Of a stretch of DNA of 64,000 bases, positions 43,281 through 53,068 are shown piece after piece (position 1 is the stretch's first letter; every line of letters starts with the position of its first letter). The position numbers and the translations under genes were made by a program. The DNA is from JAXLYE01 sp046351595 (GTDB lineage: Bacteria; Myxococcota_A; Polyangia; Palsa-1104; JAEUJZ01), in NCBI GenBank assembly GCA_046351595.1, contig JAXLYE010000011.1:124001-188000 (forward strand), in the 5' to 3' direction. The notes beneath the pieces were generated by a model that was given only the letters and a program-made list of their open reading frames with translations, did not search any database and was not told the DNA's origin.

Positions 43281-43934
43281 ATGCGCTACTTGGTCCTCTG
43301 TCTAATTCTTATTGGCTGTAATAAAGGCGACGACGCCAAGGACAAGGAGATTGCAGCCCTCAAGGCGCAAATCGCCGCAAAAGGTGCCCCATCACTGGGC
43401 GCTGTCAAAGAGCAAAACCCTGCCCTTGTCAAGCCGAAAACTGCTCTTGAAGAAGCGCAACACGAATCTCCACGCCCGCTTGAGTTCTTGTTGGATCGCA
43501 TCGATAAGGAAGAACAATCTCCCGGCTCTCTCGCCGAGCTTTTTGACCGTGCGGACATGCTAGATAACCGGTCAATTACATACGCTCACCTAGAGAAAAA
43601 TGCGGCCCGCTACATCGGCAGACCATGGAAGTTCACGGGCCGCATTGTCGAGATTGTGGAGAAGCCAGGCGGTGTGATGGCGCGCGTCGCACTCGACTGG
43701 TACGGAAATCACATCATGATGGTCTTCGGACGCTTTGAGACGGACTTTGTAAAGGGAAACGTCGTGGACGTGATCGGCTACCTCGCGGGCAAATATTCAT
43801 ATGAGTCACAGGCTAATTGGAAAATAACGATACCAGTGCTGGCCGCGCATTCGATACTGAAGGCGGGAACGCTTCGGAAGATGAAGGCAGGAGCGCATCA
43901 GCGGCGTGCCTCAGACGAGGAGGATACCGAGTAG
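43281..43934 (+). CDS. Lipoprotein with OB-fold-like domain
   Basis: 217 residues. A short signal sequence ends in I-G-C-N (lipobox). Charged linker helices follow, then a compact beta domain (about 105-190: Y-I-G-R-P-W-K-F-T-G-R-I-V-E-I, G-N-V-V-D-V-I-G-Y-L-A-G-K-Y) that looks like an OB-fold. No partner or function can be assigned. Base composition is lower in GC than the chromosome core, fitting acquisition. Confidence 0.6.
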   Translation: MRYLVLCLILIGCNKGDDAKDKEIAALKAQIAAKGAPSLGAVKEQNPALVKPKTALEEAQHESPRPLEFLLDRIDKEEQSPGSLAELFDRADMLDNRSITYAHLEKNAARYIGRPWKFTGRIVEIVEKPGGVMARVALDWYGNHIMMVFGRFETDFVKGNVVDVIGYLAGKYSYESQANWKITIPVLAAHSILKAGTLRKMKAGAHQRRASDEEDTE

Positions 43935-44168
43935 CTTGGCGGTGACCAGCATAGAAATTCGACGGCGCACTTCCGTTTCGGTGCGAGTTCCTGGTTACCT
44001 CTTGGTACAAAGGGGTCCAAGCTGGCAAGCGGCAGGAGGGCAGCGCTCGCCCCGTGGCCAGCAGGAGCTCGCGCCTCTACGAACCCGAGCGGCCCAGTCC
44101 CACCTCGGCGTGCTCCACGCCAGCCGCGGGCCGATCATTGGATGCGGCCCCACAAGCTCAGTCCTTGG

Positions 44169-45404
44169 TCAGCCCTGCTCCTGCACGAGCTCCTGCGCAA
44201 GCTTTTGGCTCGCCAGCAGGACCAGCCGTGTCAGCGTCTGTCGAGGCAGCTCCGCGAGAATCTGCTCCGCGGAGACGCTCGGGCTCTCAACCGCTGGCTT
44301 CCGCTCTCCAAGCTCGAGAAGCTCGACCAGCCGCTCCGTACGCGCTCCGCTGATCGCACCCGGCTGCACGTAGTGCTTGGCCGTCACCGCGAACGAGCCA
44401 TGGCCGAGCGCCGCGGCGACGGCATGAGACAGCGCGCCCGAGCGTACGCTGGCCGTGGCCCACAGGCCGCGGAGGCTGTGCGGACAGACGACCGGCACCC
44501 CGGCGGCCACGCACAGCCGCTGCACCGCGGAGTGCAGGACCTGGCGGCTCCTCGCCCTGCCCTCTGAGGTGGCGCCAAACAGATAGTCAGTCGGTGCGCG
44601 ACCCGCGGTGAGCTTGAGCAGGCGCGGGCGCAGCACCTCGGGTACGTCACAGTCGCGCGCGGCGTTGTCGGTCTTGCCGCGGTAGTCGCTGTCGCGCGCC
44701 GCGACCCACAGCTTCGCGCCGCCGCAGTCCAGGTCGCGTACGCGCAGGTGCAGGACCTCGCCGGCCCTGCAGCCCAGCAGCAGCGCCGTCACGGCCGCCA
44801 GGGCCATAGGGTCGCCGCGCTCGTCGAACCGGAGGAAAGCGGCAGTGATGAAGCGCTCGGCCTCATCGAAGCGGAGCTGCTTCTTGCCGCGGTTGGGGCG
44901 ACCGACCGGCTGCACGCCCGCGAAGGGGCTTTCGCGGATATAGCCCTTTTGCACGGCCCAGCGGAACAGCGCCTGCGCCAGCTTGAGCTTGAAGCGCTGG
45001 GTGGCAGCGGTCGGCGGCCGGCCCGTCTTGGGTGTGGGGGTCGCGACCAGGCTCTGGTACAGCGCGACCGCGCGCTTCGGTGTCAGCTTGCCGATGTCCT
45101 CGTCGAGGTAGTCGCAGAGCCACGAGCGCAGCTGGACGCGATGCGCGTCGGCGCTGCGCGGGTTGCACACGCCGCGCTGCACCTTGTCCTCGAGGTACAG
45201 GTCGAGCACCTGGGCCAGCGAGCGCCCCACACTCGACGGGCAGAACTCGCGGGCGGCTCGCCGCATGCCGGCCAGCGCCTCCTTCTTCGTCGAGAAGTAG
45301 ACGTCATGGTGCCCGGTCAGGCCGCAGATGCGGATGCGAAAGCGGGTCCCTCCACGCTCTGAATACGGGCCCTTGACCCGCGGCGGGGCTTTAGGGTGCG
45401 GCAT
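44169..45404 (-). CDS. Tyrosine recombinase / integrase
   Basis: 411 residues from the ATG at 45404, which has GGGAGG 5 nt upstream; the longer frame to 45602 has no such site. There is an N-terminal arm-binding-like part, a SAM-like core-binding domain, and a catalytic domain with the expected residues: the Arg of G-C-R-A-G-E, H-S-L-R-G-L-W, the His of L-G-H-G-S and the Tyr of K-H-Y-V-Q-P. It is complete and probably active. The att-like module (45588-45667) lies directly upstream, and a second copy lies 29 kb away, so it most likely mobilised the accessory region between them. Confidence 0.87.
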   Translation of the reverse strand: MPHPKAPPRVKGPYSERGGTRFRIRICGLTGHHDVYFSTKKEALAGMRRAAREFCPSSVGRSLAQVLDLYLEDKVQRGVCNPRSADAHRVQLRSWLCDYLDEDIGKLTPKRAVALYQSLVATPTPKTGRPPTAATQRFKLKLAQALFRWAVQKGYIRESPFAGVQPVGRPNRGKKQLRFDEAERFITAAFLRFDERGDPMALAAVTALLLGCRAGEVLHLRVRDLDCGGAKLWVAARDSDYRGKTDNAARDCDVPEVLRPRLLKLTAGRAPTDYLFGATSEGRARSRQVLHSAVQRLCVAAGVPVVCPHSLRGLWATASVRSGALSHAVAAALGHGSFAVTAKHYVQPGAISGARTERLVELLELGERKPAVESPSVSAEQILAELPRQTLTRLVLLASQKLAQELVQEQG

Positions 45405-45587
45405 GGCGGCCTCCCGCTCGAACGACGAAGCCCAGGCGGAGCCTGATTGATGACGTTGAGAACGGGCGCCCAAGAGACGAGCGCGGAACCATGCCTGCTC
45501 GACGGCCGACCGGCCAATTGCCCGACGGCGCATGCGCGACACAGAGCGGTCTACTGTAGATCTGCCGTCGAGAAAGACCCCAAACGC

Positions 45588-45667
45588 GGAACCCGTCCGC
45601 AACCCTTCTCCGTCGGTTTGCGGACAGGTTCGTTTCCGCTCTCACTCGATCATGACATTTAGCCCGG
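45588..45667 (+). repeat. Right copy of the att-like module, fused to a kinase fragment
   Basis: Counterpart of 16247-16327 (about 84% identical). It has the inverted repeat AACCCGTCCGCAA ... TTTGCGGACAGGTT, then TTTCCGCTCTCACTCGA, and the core GACATTTAGCCCGG. Its last bases run straight into the P-G-N-I-M-I codons of a Ser/Thr kinase catalytic loop. In an intact kinase these codons would read D-L-K-P-G-N, so the junction lies within the H-R-D-L-K-P motif. It is upstream of and adjacent to the recombinase gene, as expected for an att site. Confidence 0.55.
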
Positions 45668-45674
45668 CAACATC

Positions 45675-46664
45675 ATGATCGTCCGGGAGAGCCAGGGCGA
45701 CGTCGAGCGGGTGAAGCTGCTTGATTTTGGGATCGCGAAGCTCGATGTGCAGCGGCTGAACCTGGACGATCCGATGACGCGCACCGGCGTGATCATGGGC
45801 ACGCCGCACTACATGTCGCCGGAGCAGTGCCAGGGCGCGGGGCACGTCGACGATCGCGCGGACGTGTACTCGCTGGGCATCATCGTCTACCAGATGCTCA
45901 CGGGGCGGCTGCCGTTCCTCGGCGAGGGCGACGGCGCCATCATCGCCAAGCACATCTACGTGCCGCCGGATCCGCCGCGCTCGCTGGTGCCGTCGATCAC
46001 CGACGGCATGCAGGAGCTGGTGCTGGCCATGCTGATCAAGGATCCGCGCGGCCGTCCGAGCATGCTGCACGTGCACCGCCGCCTCGAAGAGATGGGCGCC
46101 GGGTTCGGGATGACCCAGGACCTGTCGATGACATTCGAGGAGGCGCCGCCGACCGGGCAGGTGCCCGAGCCGCAGACCGTGGTGCGCGGCCTGAGCGCGG
46201 CCAACATCCCGTCGCAGCCCTCGACGCTGGGCTCGGTGACCGGGCAGATGGCGCAGGCGGCGCTGCCGACGCGGCGGCCGCTGCTGGCGGGAGCGGCGTT
46301 CATCGGGCTGGCGCTGCTCGGGGCGGGCGGCGCCATCGCCTACAAGCTGACCCGCCCGGCGCCGGCGGAGCTCGCGCGTCACGATGACCCGGGCACGAGC
46401 GCGGCCGCAGCCGGACCCGCGACGGCTGCCGACGGGCACGGCGATCCGACCCGAGCTCCGAGCGCGCCGACGACGAAGCCGCCGCCCCCCGAGGCGCCGC
46501 AACCAACGGCCAAGCCGCCGCCGCCGACGGCCAAGCCCAAGGCGCCGGTGAAGAAGCTGCAGCGCGCCAAGCCCAAGGCGTCGAAGAAGAAGGCGGCGGC
46601 GAAGAAGGGCAAGAAGCCGGCGAAGGGCAAGGGCGCCCGTCCCGGCGTCGGAATCGTGGATTAG
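45675..46664 (+). pseudogene. Ser/Thr kinase fragment lacking the N-lobe
   Basis: 329 codons are open, but the product begins inside the catalytic loop (I-M-I, equivalent to the residues after H-R-D-L-K-P-G-N). It continues with L-L-D-F-G-I-A-K, G-T-P-H-Y-M-S-P-E-Q and the rest of the C-lobe, then a membrane helix (about 200-220) and a Pro/Lys/Ala-rich tail. The ATP-binding lobe, catalytic Lys and catalytic Asp are missing; just upstream there is a stop (TAG) at the att-like junction. It is therefore a kinase cut at the catalytic loop, probably by integration of the adjoining element. Confidence 0.75.
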
Positions 46665-46702
46665 CGAGAGAGGGAGCGCCCCGCGACCGGGGCTCAGGCG
46701 GG

Positions 46703-49700
46703 CTACAGGCCGGTGAACTGGATCTGCGTGAGTGCGTCGGCCTTGCGGTCGTAGACCACGTCGAGCACCCACCACTTGCCGGCGAGGCTCACGGCCTGCG
46801 GGTAGTAGCCGCGGCTCACGGTGGCCGCGCCGGCCAGCGTCTTCTTGGTCCAGGCCATGGTGTCGCGGCGCGCCAGCTCCAGCGTCGCGGACGTCGCGTC
46901 CTGGTAGGCGATGACCGGCTTGTCACCGTCGAGGAACAGCACGGCGCCGGCGCCGACGCTGTGGCTGTCGCCCGCGCGCACGCCGTCGTCGATCAGCTCG
47001 GCCTTGGGCATCATCGTGACCGCGCCCTTGTACGACGTGTAGTACAGCTTGCCCTCGTTGCTGCTGAAGGCGACGTGCACGGTGCCATCGCTGCCGATGG
47101 CGGCGCCGATGTAGCGGCCGGCGTCGGTCTTGCCGTCGCCGCCCTGCAGCACCGTGACCTTCCAGTCGGTGCCGCTGGCGACCTTCAGCGCGCCGGTCGC
47201 GCGGTTGTAGAACAGGAGCTGGCTCCCGCTCTTGTCCGCGACGAGGCGCGCGAACAGGCCCGTGCCCTCGGGCAGATCCGCGGGCGGCGTGCCCAGCGCG
47301 TCGACGCACTTCATCGCCATGCAGGCCGTCGCCATCTTGCAGGACGGCGTGCAGTTCTTGTCGACCTTCTTGCACACCGTGTTCAGGCGGTCCTTCTTCA
47401 TCGGGTCGACGTAGACGCAGGCCGAGTCCGCGGCGCACAGGCCGGCGCACGACACCGCCTGCTCCTCGACGACCTTCTTGGTCCAGTCGGCGGGGCCGGT
47501 CGGCGTCTTGCTCTTGCCGCGCGCCACGACGAGCTGCGACACCACCTTGCCGTCCATCTTGGTCACGCCCTGGATCATGTACGCGACCACCGGCGTGTCG
47601 TCGGCCTCGACCACGAGCTGCGCGAACATCCCGACGCCGCTGCCCTCCTTGGCGTCCGCGATGACCGTGCTCGACCACTTGTCGCCGTCGCGGCGCGCCA
47701 GCTTCACGGCGCCGTTGGTGACGTCCTGGTACGCGATGAGCGGCGCGCCCTGCCCCGTGAACCCGAGCGAGGTGAAGCGGCCCACGTCATCGCCCGCGTC
47801 GACGTAGCCGCCGCGGTACGAGCGGCCGTCGGTGCTCTGCGGATCGCCCGGCGGCAGGCCGTCGACGGGGTACCACACCAGCTTGTCGGTCGCGCTCTTC
47901 ACCTCGGTAAACGCCAGGTCGCCGAACGTCGCGTTGTAGGCGCTGATGTACAGCGTGCCGTTGCGCACCACCGCGCTCTGGTAGCGGCCGATCTCGTCGA
48001 ACGGCGAGAACTCGGCCTTGGGCTTGTCGGGCACCGCCTCGGACAGGTCGGCCTCGCCGCCGCCCATGTCCTCGTCGCCGATGACGGTGTTGTCGTTCTT
48101 GCAGGCCGGCGCCGTGAGCAGCAGCACGAGCGCGCTCAGCACCGTCGCCAGGCGCCGCACCCGCCGCCGCGCGAGCAGACCGAGCGACAGCAGCACCAGG
48201 AGGAGCGCCGGCAGCCGCAGCGTGCCGCGCGGGGCCGCCACCGTGCAGCCGCCGCGGTAGTCACCGCCGTCGGCGCGCGGCTGGTCGCCACGCTCGGGGC
48301 GCTCGGACCCTTCGATGCGAACGATCCGCGGCGCCGCCTCGACCTTGGGCGCGACGAAGAACTCGACGCGCGCCGGCGTCGGATCGAGCGTGCCCGGCTG
48401 CCCCTGCGTGCGGGCGCGGACCTCGACCACGTGGTTGCCGGGCAGGCGCAGCCCCGCCTCCTGCAGCGTCACCTGGCGCTGCGCGTCGAACGGACGCCAC
48501 AGCCCGCCGTCGAGGCGCACCTGCCACTCCGCCGCCCCGCGGCTGTCGGCATCGACGTACAGCGTCAGCCGCGGCGTCGCCTGGCGCTCGGCGCGCACGT
48601 CCATCTCGCTCGCGCCCGGGACCTCGAGCGAGGCCAGCGTCGCGTAGGTTTCGACCGGCGCGCCCGTCGGTGCGATCGACTCCGAGATGTCGTCGCCGAT
48701 CACCGGCATGCCAGCGGTCTTCAGCGCCAGGAACAGGCCCAGGTACGACAGCTTGCCCGCGCCGTCCGGCGTCGAGGTGATCTGCACCGGCACCAGCTGC
48801 ATGCCCAGCAGATCCGGCAGCTTGATCGGTGACAGCGACGAGCCGATCGAGCCGACCAGCACCGGCAGCAGGCTCGGGAACAGGCGCGCCAGCTGCATCG
48901 GCGTCTCCTTGAGCAGCGCGCTGTCGGTCACGCGCACGTTGCCGACGCCGTTGTCCAGATCGCCGAGCATCGGCACGATCTGGTTCATGTTGTCGACGTC
49001 GAGCGCCAGCGGTACGTCGAGGTCCACGGTCTGGCGCATGAAGCGCACGTAGCGCTCGTCCATGTAGACGTAGAAGTCGAACGCCAGGTCCTTGACGACC
49101 AGGTGCAGCAGCGGATCGTCGATGGTCTTCTTGCCCATGGCGTCGGTCTTGAACGTGCCCTTGCCCAGCGTGAACGTCGGCGCCTGCGTCGGCCGCGCCA
49201 CCAGCTTGATCGCCGAGTTGGTGCCGCGCGTCAGGTCATTCAGAGATGGGATCAGCGCCGACAGCAGCGACGACGACAGCAGCTCGACCTGCTGCGTCCC
49301 GATCTCCAGGCACAGGCCGCCGCCCTCGTAGAAGGCGTGGCCCAGAAGATCCAGCTCGAGGGTCGAGATGCCGGCGCCGACGTGGTAGGGCTTGGTGTTG
49401 GGCGCGGCGTTGGTCGCAAACGCCGCGGTCTTGCCGAGCGGCATCGGCCGCGTCGGCGCCGGGCGCACCGGCGCGCACGTGCTCTTCACCGGCGCCATGC
49501 CGCCGCCGAGCATGCCGAGCGAAAGACCGCCCGTCGGTGCCGTCTCGACCGCCGCGTAGCCGCCGGCCGCCGCGTACAGGTCGATGGCCGCGGTCTTGGC
49601 CGCCGGCGCGAACGCCCCCAGACCCGACAGATCGATGCGCCCCTCGAGCCCGAGGAACTGCATGCACTTGCCGTCGCGCGCGCACTGCTTCTGCGCCGAG

Positions 49701-50524
49701 CAGCCCTGGTTCGCGAGCGAGCTGCAGTCGTCCTTGCTCTCGCACTTCTGACAGAACAGCCCGTCGAGCGGACCCGCCAGCTGCTTCTTGATCTGGTCCT
49801 TCAGCGCGTTGACCACCGTGCCCTTGAGCAACAGATCGATGGTGCCGCAGAAGATGTCGCCCTTGATGTCGATGTCGTCGTTGTCGAGATCGAGCAGGTC
49901 GGTGGCGCTGTCGATGAAGTCGATGTTGGTCAGCTTCGTCGCCGCGTCCGGGGTCGCCGAGAACGCGAGCGTGATGCCGAGGTCCGGCTTGCCCTTGCGC
50001 GCGGTGTCGAGGGAGATCTTGCAGTTGACGTTGATGATCCCGGACTTGTACTTGATCGGGAAGTCCGTCAGCGTCTTGAGCTTGGCGCGCACCGTGATCT
50101 TGTTGGTCTGCGGCGGCTGCGGGTCGATCTTCAGCGACTGGAAGTCCAGCTTCATCGCGCAGCTGGTGCCGCAGCAGATCTGCGCGTCGCCGCTGCACGT
50201 CGACGGGATCGGGATGTTGCCGCCGGGCAGCGCCGCGTCGATGAACGACTTGCCGTTGGCCTCCAGGAAGTCGAACAGCGGCTTGGCGATGCGCAGCTGC
50301 ACCGCGCCCTCGACCCGCTTGTCGACGGGGTAGCCGCCCTTGAGCTTGGCCAGGCCGCCGCCCGAGCCGCCGCAGCCGCCCGAGCCGCCGCTGCCCGAGC
50401 AGGCGACGATGAAGGTCAGGCCAAGCACCGAGGCTGCGCGCAGCAGCGACGCTGACAACACTGACGCTTTTGGACGCGGCGCCGCTCGCCCTCCGTCCAA
50501 ACCGCGAACCAGAGACTCCGTCAT
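46703..50524 (-). CDS. Giant lipoprotein: MYXO-CTERM-type protein fused to a second lipoprotein
   Basis: 1273 residues from the ATG at 50524 (GGAGG 5 nt upstream). The first part has a signal sequence and lipobox (I-V-A-C), a Gly-rich linker, long beta-rich regions and a Cys cluster. It ends at about residue 800 in G-C-T-V, a hydrophobic helix and an Arg cluster, like a MYXO-CTERM tail. Without any stop, a new signal-like sequence follows (L-A-T-V-L-S-A-L-V-L-L-L-T-A-P-A-C, a lipobox) and then a propeller-like domain with a Cys knot. It may be a true fusion or two genes sharing one frame; a GTG just before the second signal could allow internal initiation. Confidence 0.75.
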   Translation of the reverse strand: MTESLVRGLDGGRAAPRPKASVLSASLLRAASVLGLTFIVACSGSGGSGGCGGSGGGLAKLKGGYPVDKRVEGAVQLRIAKPLFDFLEANGKSFIDAALPGGNIPIPSTCSGDAQICCGTSCAMKLDFQSLKIDPQPPQTNKITVRAKLKTLTDFPIKYKSGIINVNCKISLDTARKGKPDLGITLAFSATPDAATKLTNIDFIDSATDLLDLDNDDIDIKGDIFCGTIDLLLKGTVVNALKDQIKKQLAGPLDGLFCQKCESKDDCSSLANQGCSAQKQCARDGKCMQFLGLEGRIDLSGLGAFAPAAKTAAIDLYAAAGGYAAVETAPTGGLSLGMLGGGMAPVKSTCAPVRPAPTRPMPLGKTAAFATNAAPNTKPYHVGAGISTLELDLLGHAFYEGGGLCLEIGTQQVELLSSSLLSALIPSLNDLTRGTNSAIKLVARPTQAPTFTLGKGTFKTDAMGKKTIDDPLLHLVVKDLAFDFYVYMDERYVRFMRQTVDLDVPLALDVDNMNQIVPMLGDLDNGVGNVRVTDSALLKETPMQLARLFPSLLPVLVGSIGSSLSPIKLPDLLGMQLVPVQITSTPDGAGKLSYLGLFLALKTAGMPVIGDDISESIAPTGAPVETYATLASLEVPGASEMDVRAERQATPRLTLYVDADSRGAAEWQVRLDGGLWRPFDAQRQVTLQEAGLRLPGNHVVEVRARTQGQPGTLDPTPARVEFFVAPKVEAAPRIVRIEGSERPERGDQPRADGGDYRGGCTVAAPRGTLRLPALLLVLLSLGLLARRRVRRLATVLSALVLLLTAPACKNDNTVIGDEDMGGGEADLSEAVPDKPKAEFSPFDEIGRYQSAVVRNGTLYISAYNATFGDLAFTEVKSATDKLVWYPVDGLPPGDPQSTDGRSYRGGYVDAGDDVGRFTSLGFTGQGAPLIAYQDVTNGAVKLARRDGDKWSSTVIADAKEGSGVGMFAQLVVEADDTPVVAYMIQGVTKMDGKVVSQLVVARGKSKTPTGPADWTKKVVEEQAVSCAGLCAADSACVYVDPMKKDRLNTVCKKVDKNCTPSCKMATACMAMKCVDALGTPPADLPEGTGLFARLVADKSGSQLLFYNRATGALKVASGTDWKVTVLQGGDGKTDAGRYIGAAIGSDGTVHVAFSSNEGKLYYTSYKGAVTMMPKAELIDDGVRAGDSHSVGAGAVLFLDGDKPVIAYQDATSATLELARRDTMAWTKKTLAGAATVSRGYYPQAVSLAGKWWVLDVVYDRKADALTQIQFTGL

Positions 50525-50617
50525 GAGGACCTCCACTGCCGGACCGTTTTTCAGGGCCGAATGTGAGCGGCAACGTACTCAAAGCGATGAGGCGCCTCAA
50601 GGGGATATACTGCGCCG

Positions 50618-52252
50618 GTGCTGCCCCCTGCCCCCGCCGACGGATCGCGCGCGCCGTCCGACGCGTCCCCAGTCTCTGAAGCGACGCCCGAAGCGGTTTC
50701 CGAATCGCCGCGCAGCGACGAGCGGCGCGAGGAGCCAAGCCCCGAGCTCCGCCAGCGCCTCCGCCGCCTGCCCAAGGTCGACGAGGAGCTGCGGCGGATC
50801 GAGCGCGCGCTGGATGACGCAGCGCGCGAAGCAAGAGCCGGTGATGACGCAGCGCGCGAATCCGCCGCACCGCCGCGCTGGGCGCTGACGCAGGCCGTGC
50901 GTGACGCCATCACGGCGCGGCGCCGACGGATCCTCGAACACCAGGAGGCCGAGGCGGGCGAGACCGGCGAGACCGGGGCGTCGCTCGATACCTGCGCGGT
51001 GCTCGCCGCGGCGCGGCGCCTGGTGCAGCCGCCGCTGCGCCCGGTGCTCAACGCGACGGGCGTGGTGCTGCACACCAACCTCGGTCGCGCGCCCCTGCCC
51101 GCGCGCGCGCTGCGCCGCATCACCGAGACCGCCGCGGGCTACTGCAACCTCGAGTACCAGCTGGAGCAGGGCCGCCGCGGCAGCCGCCAGGATCTCCTGC
51201 CCGAGCTGCTGCGGCCGCTCACCGGCGCCGAGGCGCACCTCGTGGTCAACAACAACGCCGCCGCGGTGCTGCTGATGCTCGCGGGGCTGTGCGCCGGCCA
51301 GACGGTCGTGGTTTCGCGCGGGGAGCTCGTTGAGATCGGCGGCTCGTTCCGCGTGCCCGACGTCATGCGCGCCTCGGGCGCGATCCTCTGCGAGGTCGGC
51401 ACCACCAACCGCACGCACCGCCGCGACTACGAGGCCGCGGCCGAGGGCGCGCGCGCCTTCCTCAAGGTCCACCGCGGCAACTTCGCGCTCGTCGGCTTCG
51501 TCGCCGAGGTCGGGATCGCGGAGCTGGCCCGGCTGGCGCACGAGCGCGGGCTCCTGTGCCTGTACGACGTCGGCTCGGGCGCGCTCGCGCCGGCGCCGGT
51601 GGCGGTGTCGGCGCCGCGGGACGGCGAATCGCTCGACGAGGGCAGCGCCCGCACGGCGGCCGCGGAGCCGACGGTGCCGCAGGCCGTGGCCGCGGGCTGC
51701 GATGTCGTGACGTTCTCGTGCGACAAGCTGCTCGGCGGTCCGCAGGCCGGCGTGCTGTGCGGCAGCGCGGCCGCGGTGCGCCCGCTGCACAAGCACCCGC
51801 TCTTGCGCGCGCTGCGACCGGACAAGCTGTCGCTGGCGGCGCTGCTGGCGACGCTGGAGCTGTACCGCGACGGCAAGCACGACGAGATCCCGACGCTGCG
51901 CATGCTCGCCGAGCCGGCCCCGTCGCTGCGTGCCCGAGCCGAGCGGCTGCTCGCGGGGGTGCGGGCGCTCGGGCTGCGCGCCGAGGTGGTCGAGGTCCGG
52001 TCGGCCGTCGGGGGCGGCGCCCTGCCCTTGTGCCAGCCGCAGAGCTACGCCGTGGCCGTCGCAGATGGCGCGGACGGCGCAGACCGCGGGCCCGGCCGCA
52101 CGCGCATCCGCGATCTCGAGGCCGCGCTGCGCCGGGGCGAGCCCGCAGTCGTCGCCCGCATCGACTCCGGCCGCCTGCTGTTCGACGTCCGCACGCTGCC
52201 GGAGCGCGACCTGCCGCTGCTGCTGCAGGCGCTGGCCGCGGCGTGCGCCTGA
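50618..52252 (+). CDS. selA: L-seryl-tRNA(Sec) selenium transferase
   Basis: 544 residues from a GTG at 50618; the start is uncertain, as AAGGGG lies somewhat far upstream. It is a PLP enzyme converting seryl-tRNA(Sec) to selenocysteinyl-tRNA(Sec). SelA features: L-P-K-V-D near the start, L-N-A-T-G-V-V-L-H-T-N-L-G-R-A-P-L, the N-N-N-A-A-A-V cofactor pocket, E-I-G-G-S-F-R-V-P-D, G-T-T-N-R-T and the PLP lysine in S-C-D-K-L-L-G-G-P-Q. The N-terminal extension of about 130 residues is longer than usual. No selB, selD or selC was recognised in the window. Confidence 0.9.
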   Translation: MLPPAPADGSRAPSDASPVSEATPEAVSESPRSDERREEPSPELRQRLRRLPKVDEELRRIERALDDAAREARAGDDAARESAAPPRWALTQAVRDAITARRRRILEHQEAEAGETGETGASLDTCAVLAAARRLVQPPLRPVLNATGVVLHTNLGRAPLPARALRRITETAAGYCNLEYQLEQGRRGSRQDLLPELLRPLTGAEAHLVVNNNAAAVLLMLAGLCAGQTVVVSRGELVEIGGSFRVPDVMRASGAILCEVGTTNRTHRRDYEAAAEGARAFLKVHRGNFALVGFVAEVGIAELARLAHERGLLCLYDVGSGALAPAPVAVSAPRDGESLDEGSARTAAAEPTVPQAVAAGCDVVTFSCDKLLGGPQAGVLCGSAAAVRPLHKHPLLRALRPDKLSLAALLATLELYRDGKHDEIPTLRMLAEPAPSLRARAERLLAGVRALGLRAEVVEVRSAVGGGALPLCQPQSYAVAVADGADGADRGPGRTRIRDLEAALRRGEPAVVARIDSGRLLFDVRTLPERDLPLLLQALAAACA

Positions 52253-52261
52253 CCCGCCGCG

Positions 52262-53050
52262 TCAGCGCTGCGATGTCCTGCGCGCCGGGTGGACCAGCTG
52301 ACCGAGGTAGCCCTCGGCCACCGGCTCGTCGACGCCGTAGCGCAGCGGGAAGCGGCCCGCGGGCGCCGCGTGGAAGGTGCCGAACAGGCGATCGAGCAGC
52401 GACAGCGTGCTCGCGAAGTTGACGCTCTGCGCGGCGGCGCCGGGCTCGTTGTGGTGGTGCCAGTGGTGGAAGCGCGGCGACGCGAGCAGGCCCTCGAGCG
52501 GGCCGTAGCCGATCCGCACGTTGGCGTGCACGAACGCCGTATACAGCTTCTGCACGACGATGAAAGTAAAGAGCGGCGTCGTGTCGAAGCCCAGCACCAG
52601 CACCGGCAGGTTCGAGACGCCGAGCAGCACCACCGCCTCGATCGGGTGCTGGCGGTGCGCGGCCAGGAAGTCGAGCTGCTCGGTGCTGTGGTGCACGGAG
52701 TGGAAGCGCCACAGCACCGGCACCGCGTGCGACAGCCGGTGCGCGAAGTAGCCCAGGAGCTCCGAGGCCACGAAGATCTCGGCAAGCTGCAGCGCGAACG
52801 GCTGCGCCTGCAGCAGCTTGCGCAGCGCGGTCGGCAGGATCCGCTCGAACAGCGCCGCCAGCCCGCCGAGCAGCAGCGCCGCGCCGAGGTTGATCAGGAA
52901 CGGGTTCAGGCAGAAGTGCAAGAGGTCGACGGGCAGCCCCTTGCGCAGCAGCGGCTGCCGCGGCTGCGCCGGAATCAGGATCTGAAGCGGCAGCAGCAGC
53001 GCCGTAAACAGGAGCAGCTGCCGCACCACCGCGAGCGCGATCTCGGTCAT
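52262..53050 (-). CDS. Fatty acid hydroxylase / sterol desaturase family membrane enzyme
   Basis: 262 residues with several membrane helices. The family's histidine boxes binding the di-iron centre are all visible: H-R-L-S-H, H-S-V-H-H and a final H-H-W-H-H-H. Such enzymes hydroxylate or desaturate lipids using O2. The substrate cannot be told; myxobacteria make sterols and unusual fatty acids, so either fits. It converges with selA, with a 9-base gap. Confidence 0.85.
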   Translation of the reverse strand: MTEIALAVVRQLLLFTALLLPLQILIPAQPRQPLLRKGLPVDLLHFCLNPFLINLGAALLLGGLAALFERILPTALRKLLQAQPFALQLAEIFVASELLGYFAHRLSHAVPVLWRFHSVHHSTEQLDFLAAHRQHPIEAVVLLGVSNLPVLVLGFDTTPLFTFIVVQKLYTAFVHANVRIGYGPLEGLLASPRFHHWHHHNEPGAAAQSVNFASTLSLLDRLFGTFHAAPAGRFPLRYGVDEPVAEGYLGQLVHPARRTSQR

Positions 53051-53068
53051 CGCCAGAGTGAGCGGTGG

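Noticed and set aside
46961..50455. Long plus-strand frames (46961-48832, 49103-50455)
   Set aside because: They are antisense to the 1273-residue lipoprotein gene, with no ribosome-binding sites and with shadow-type Arg/Ala composition.
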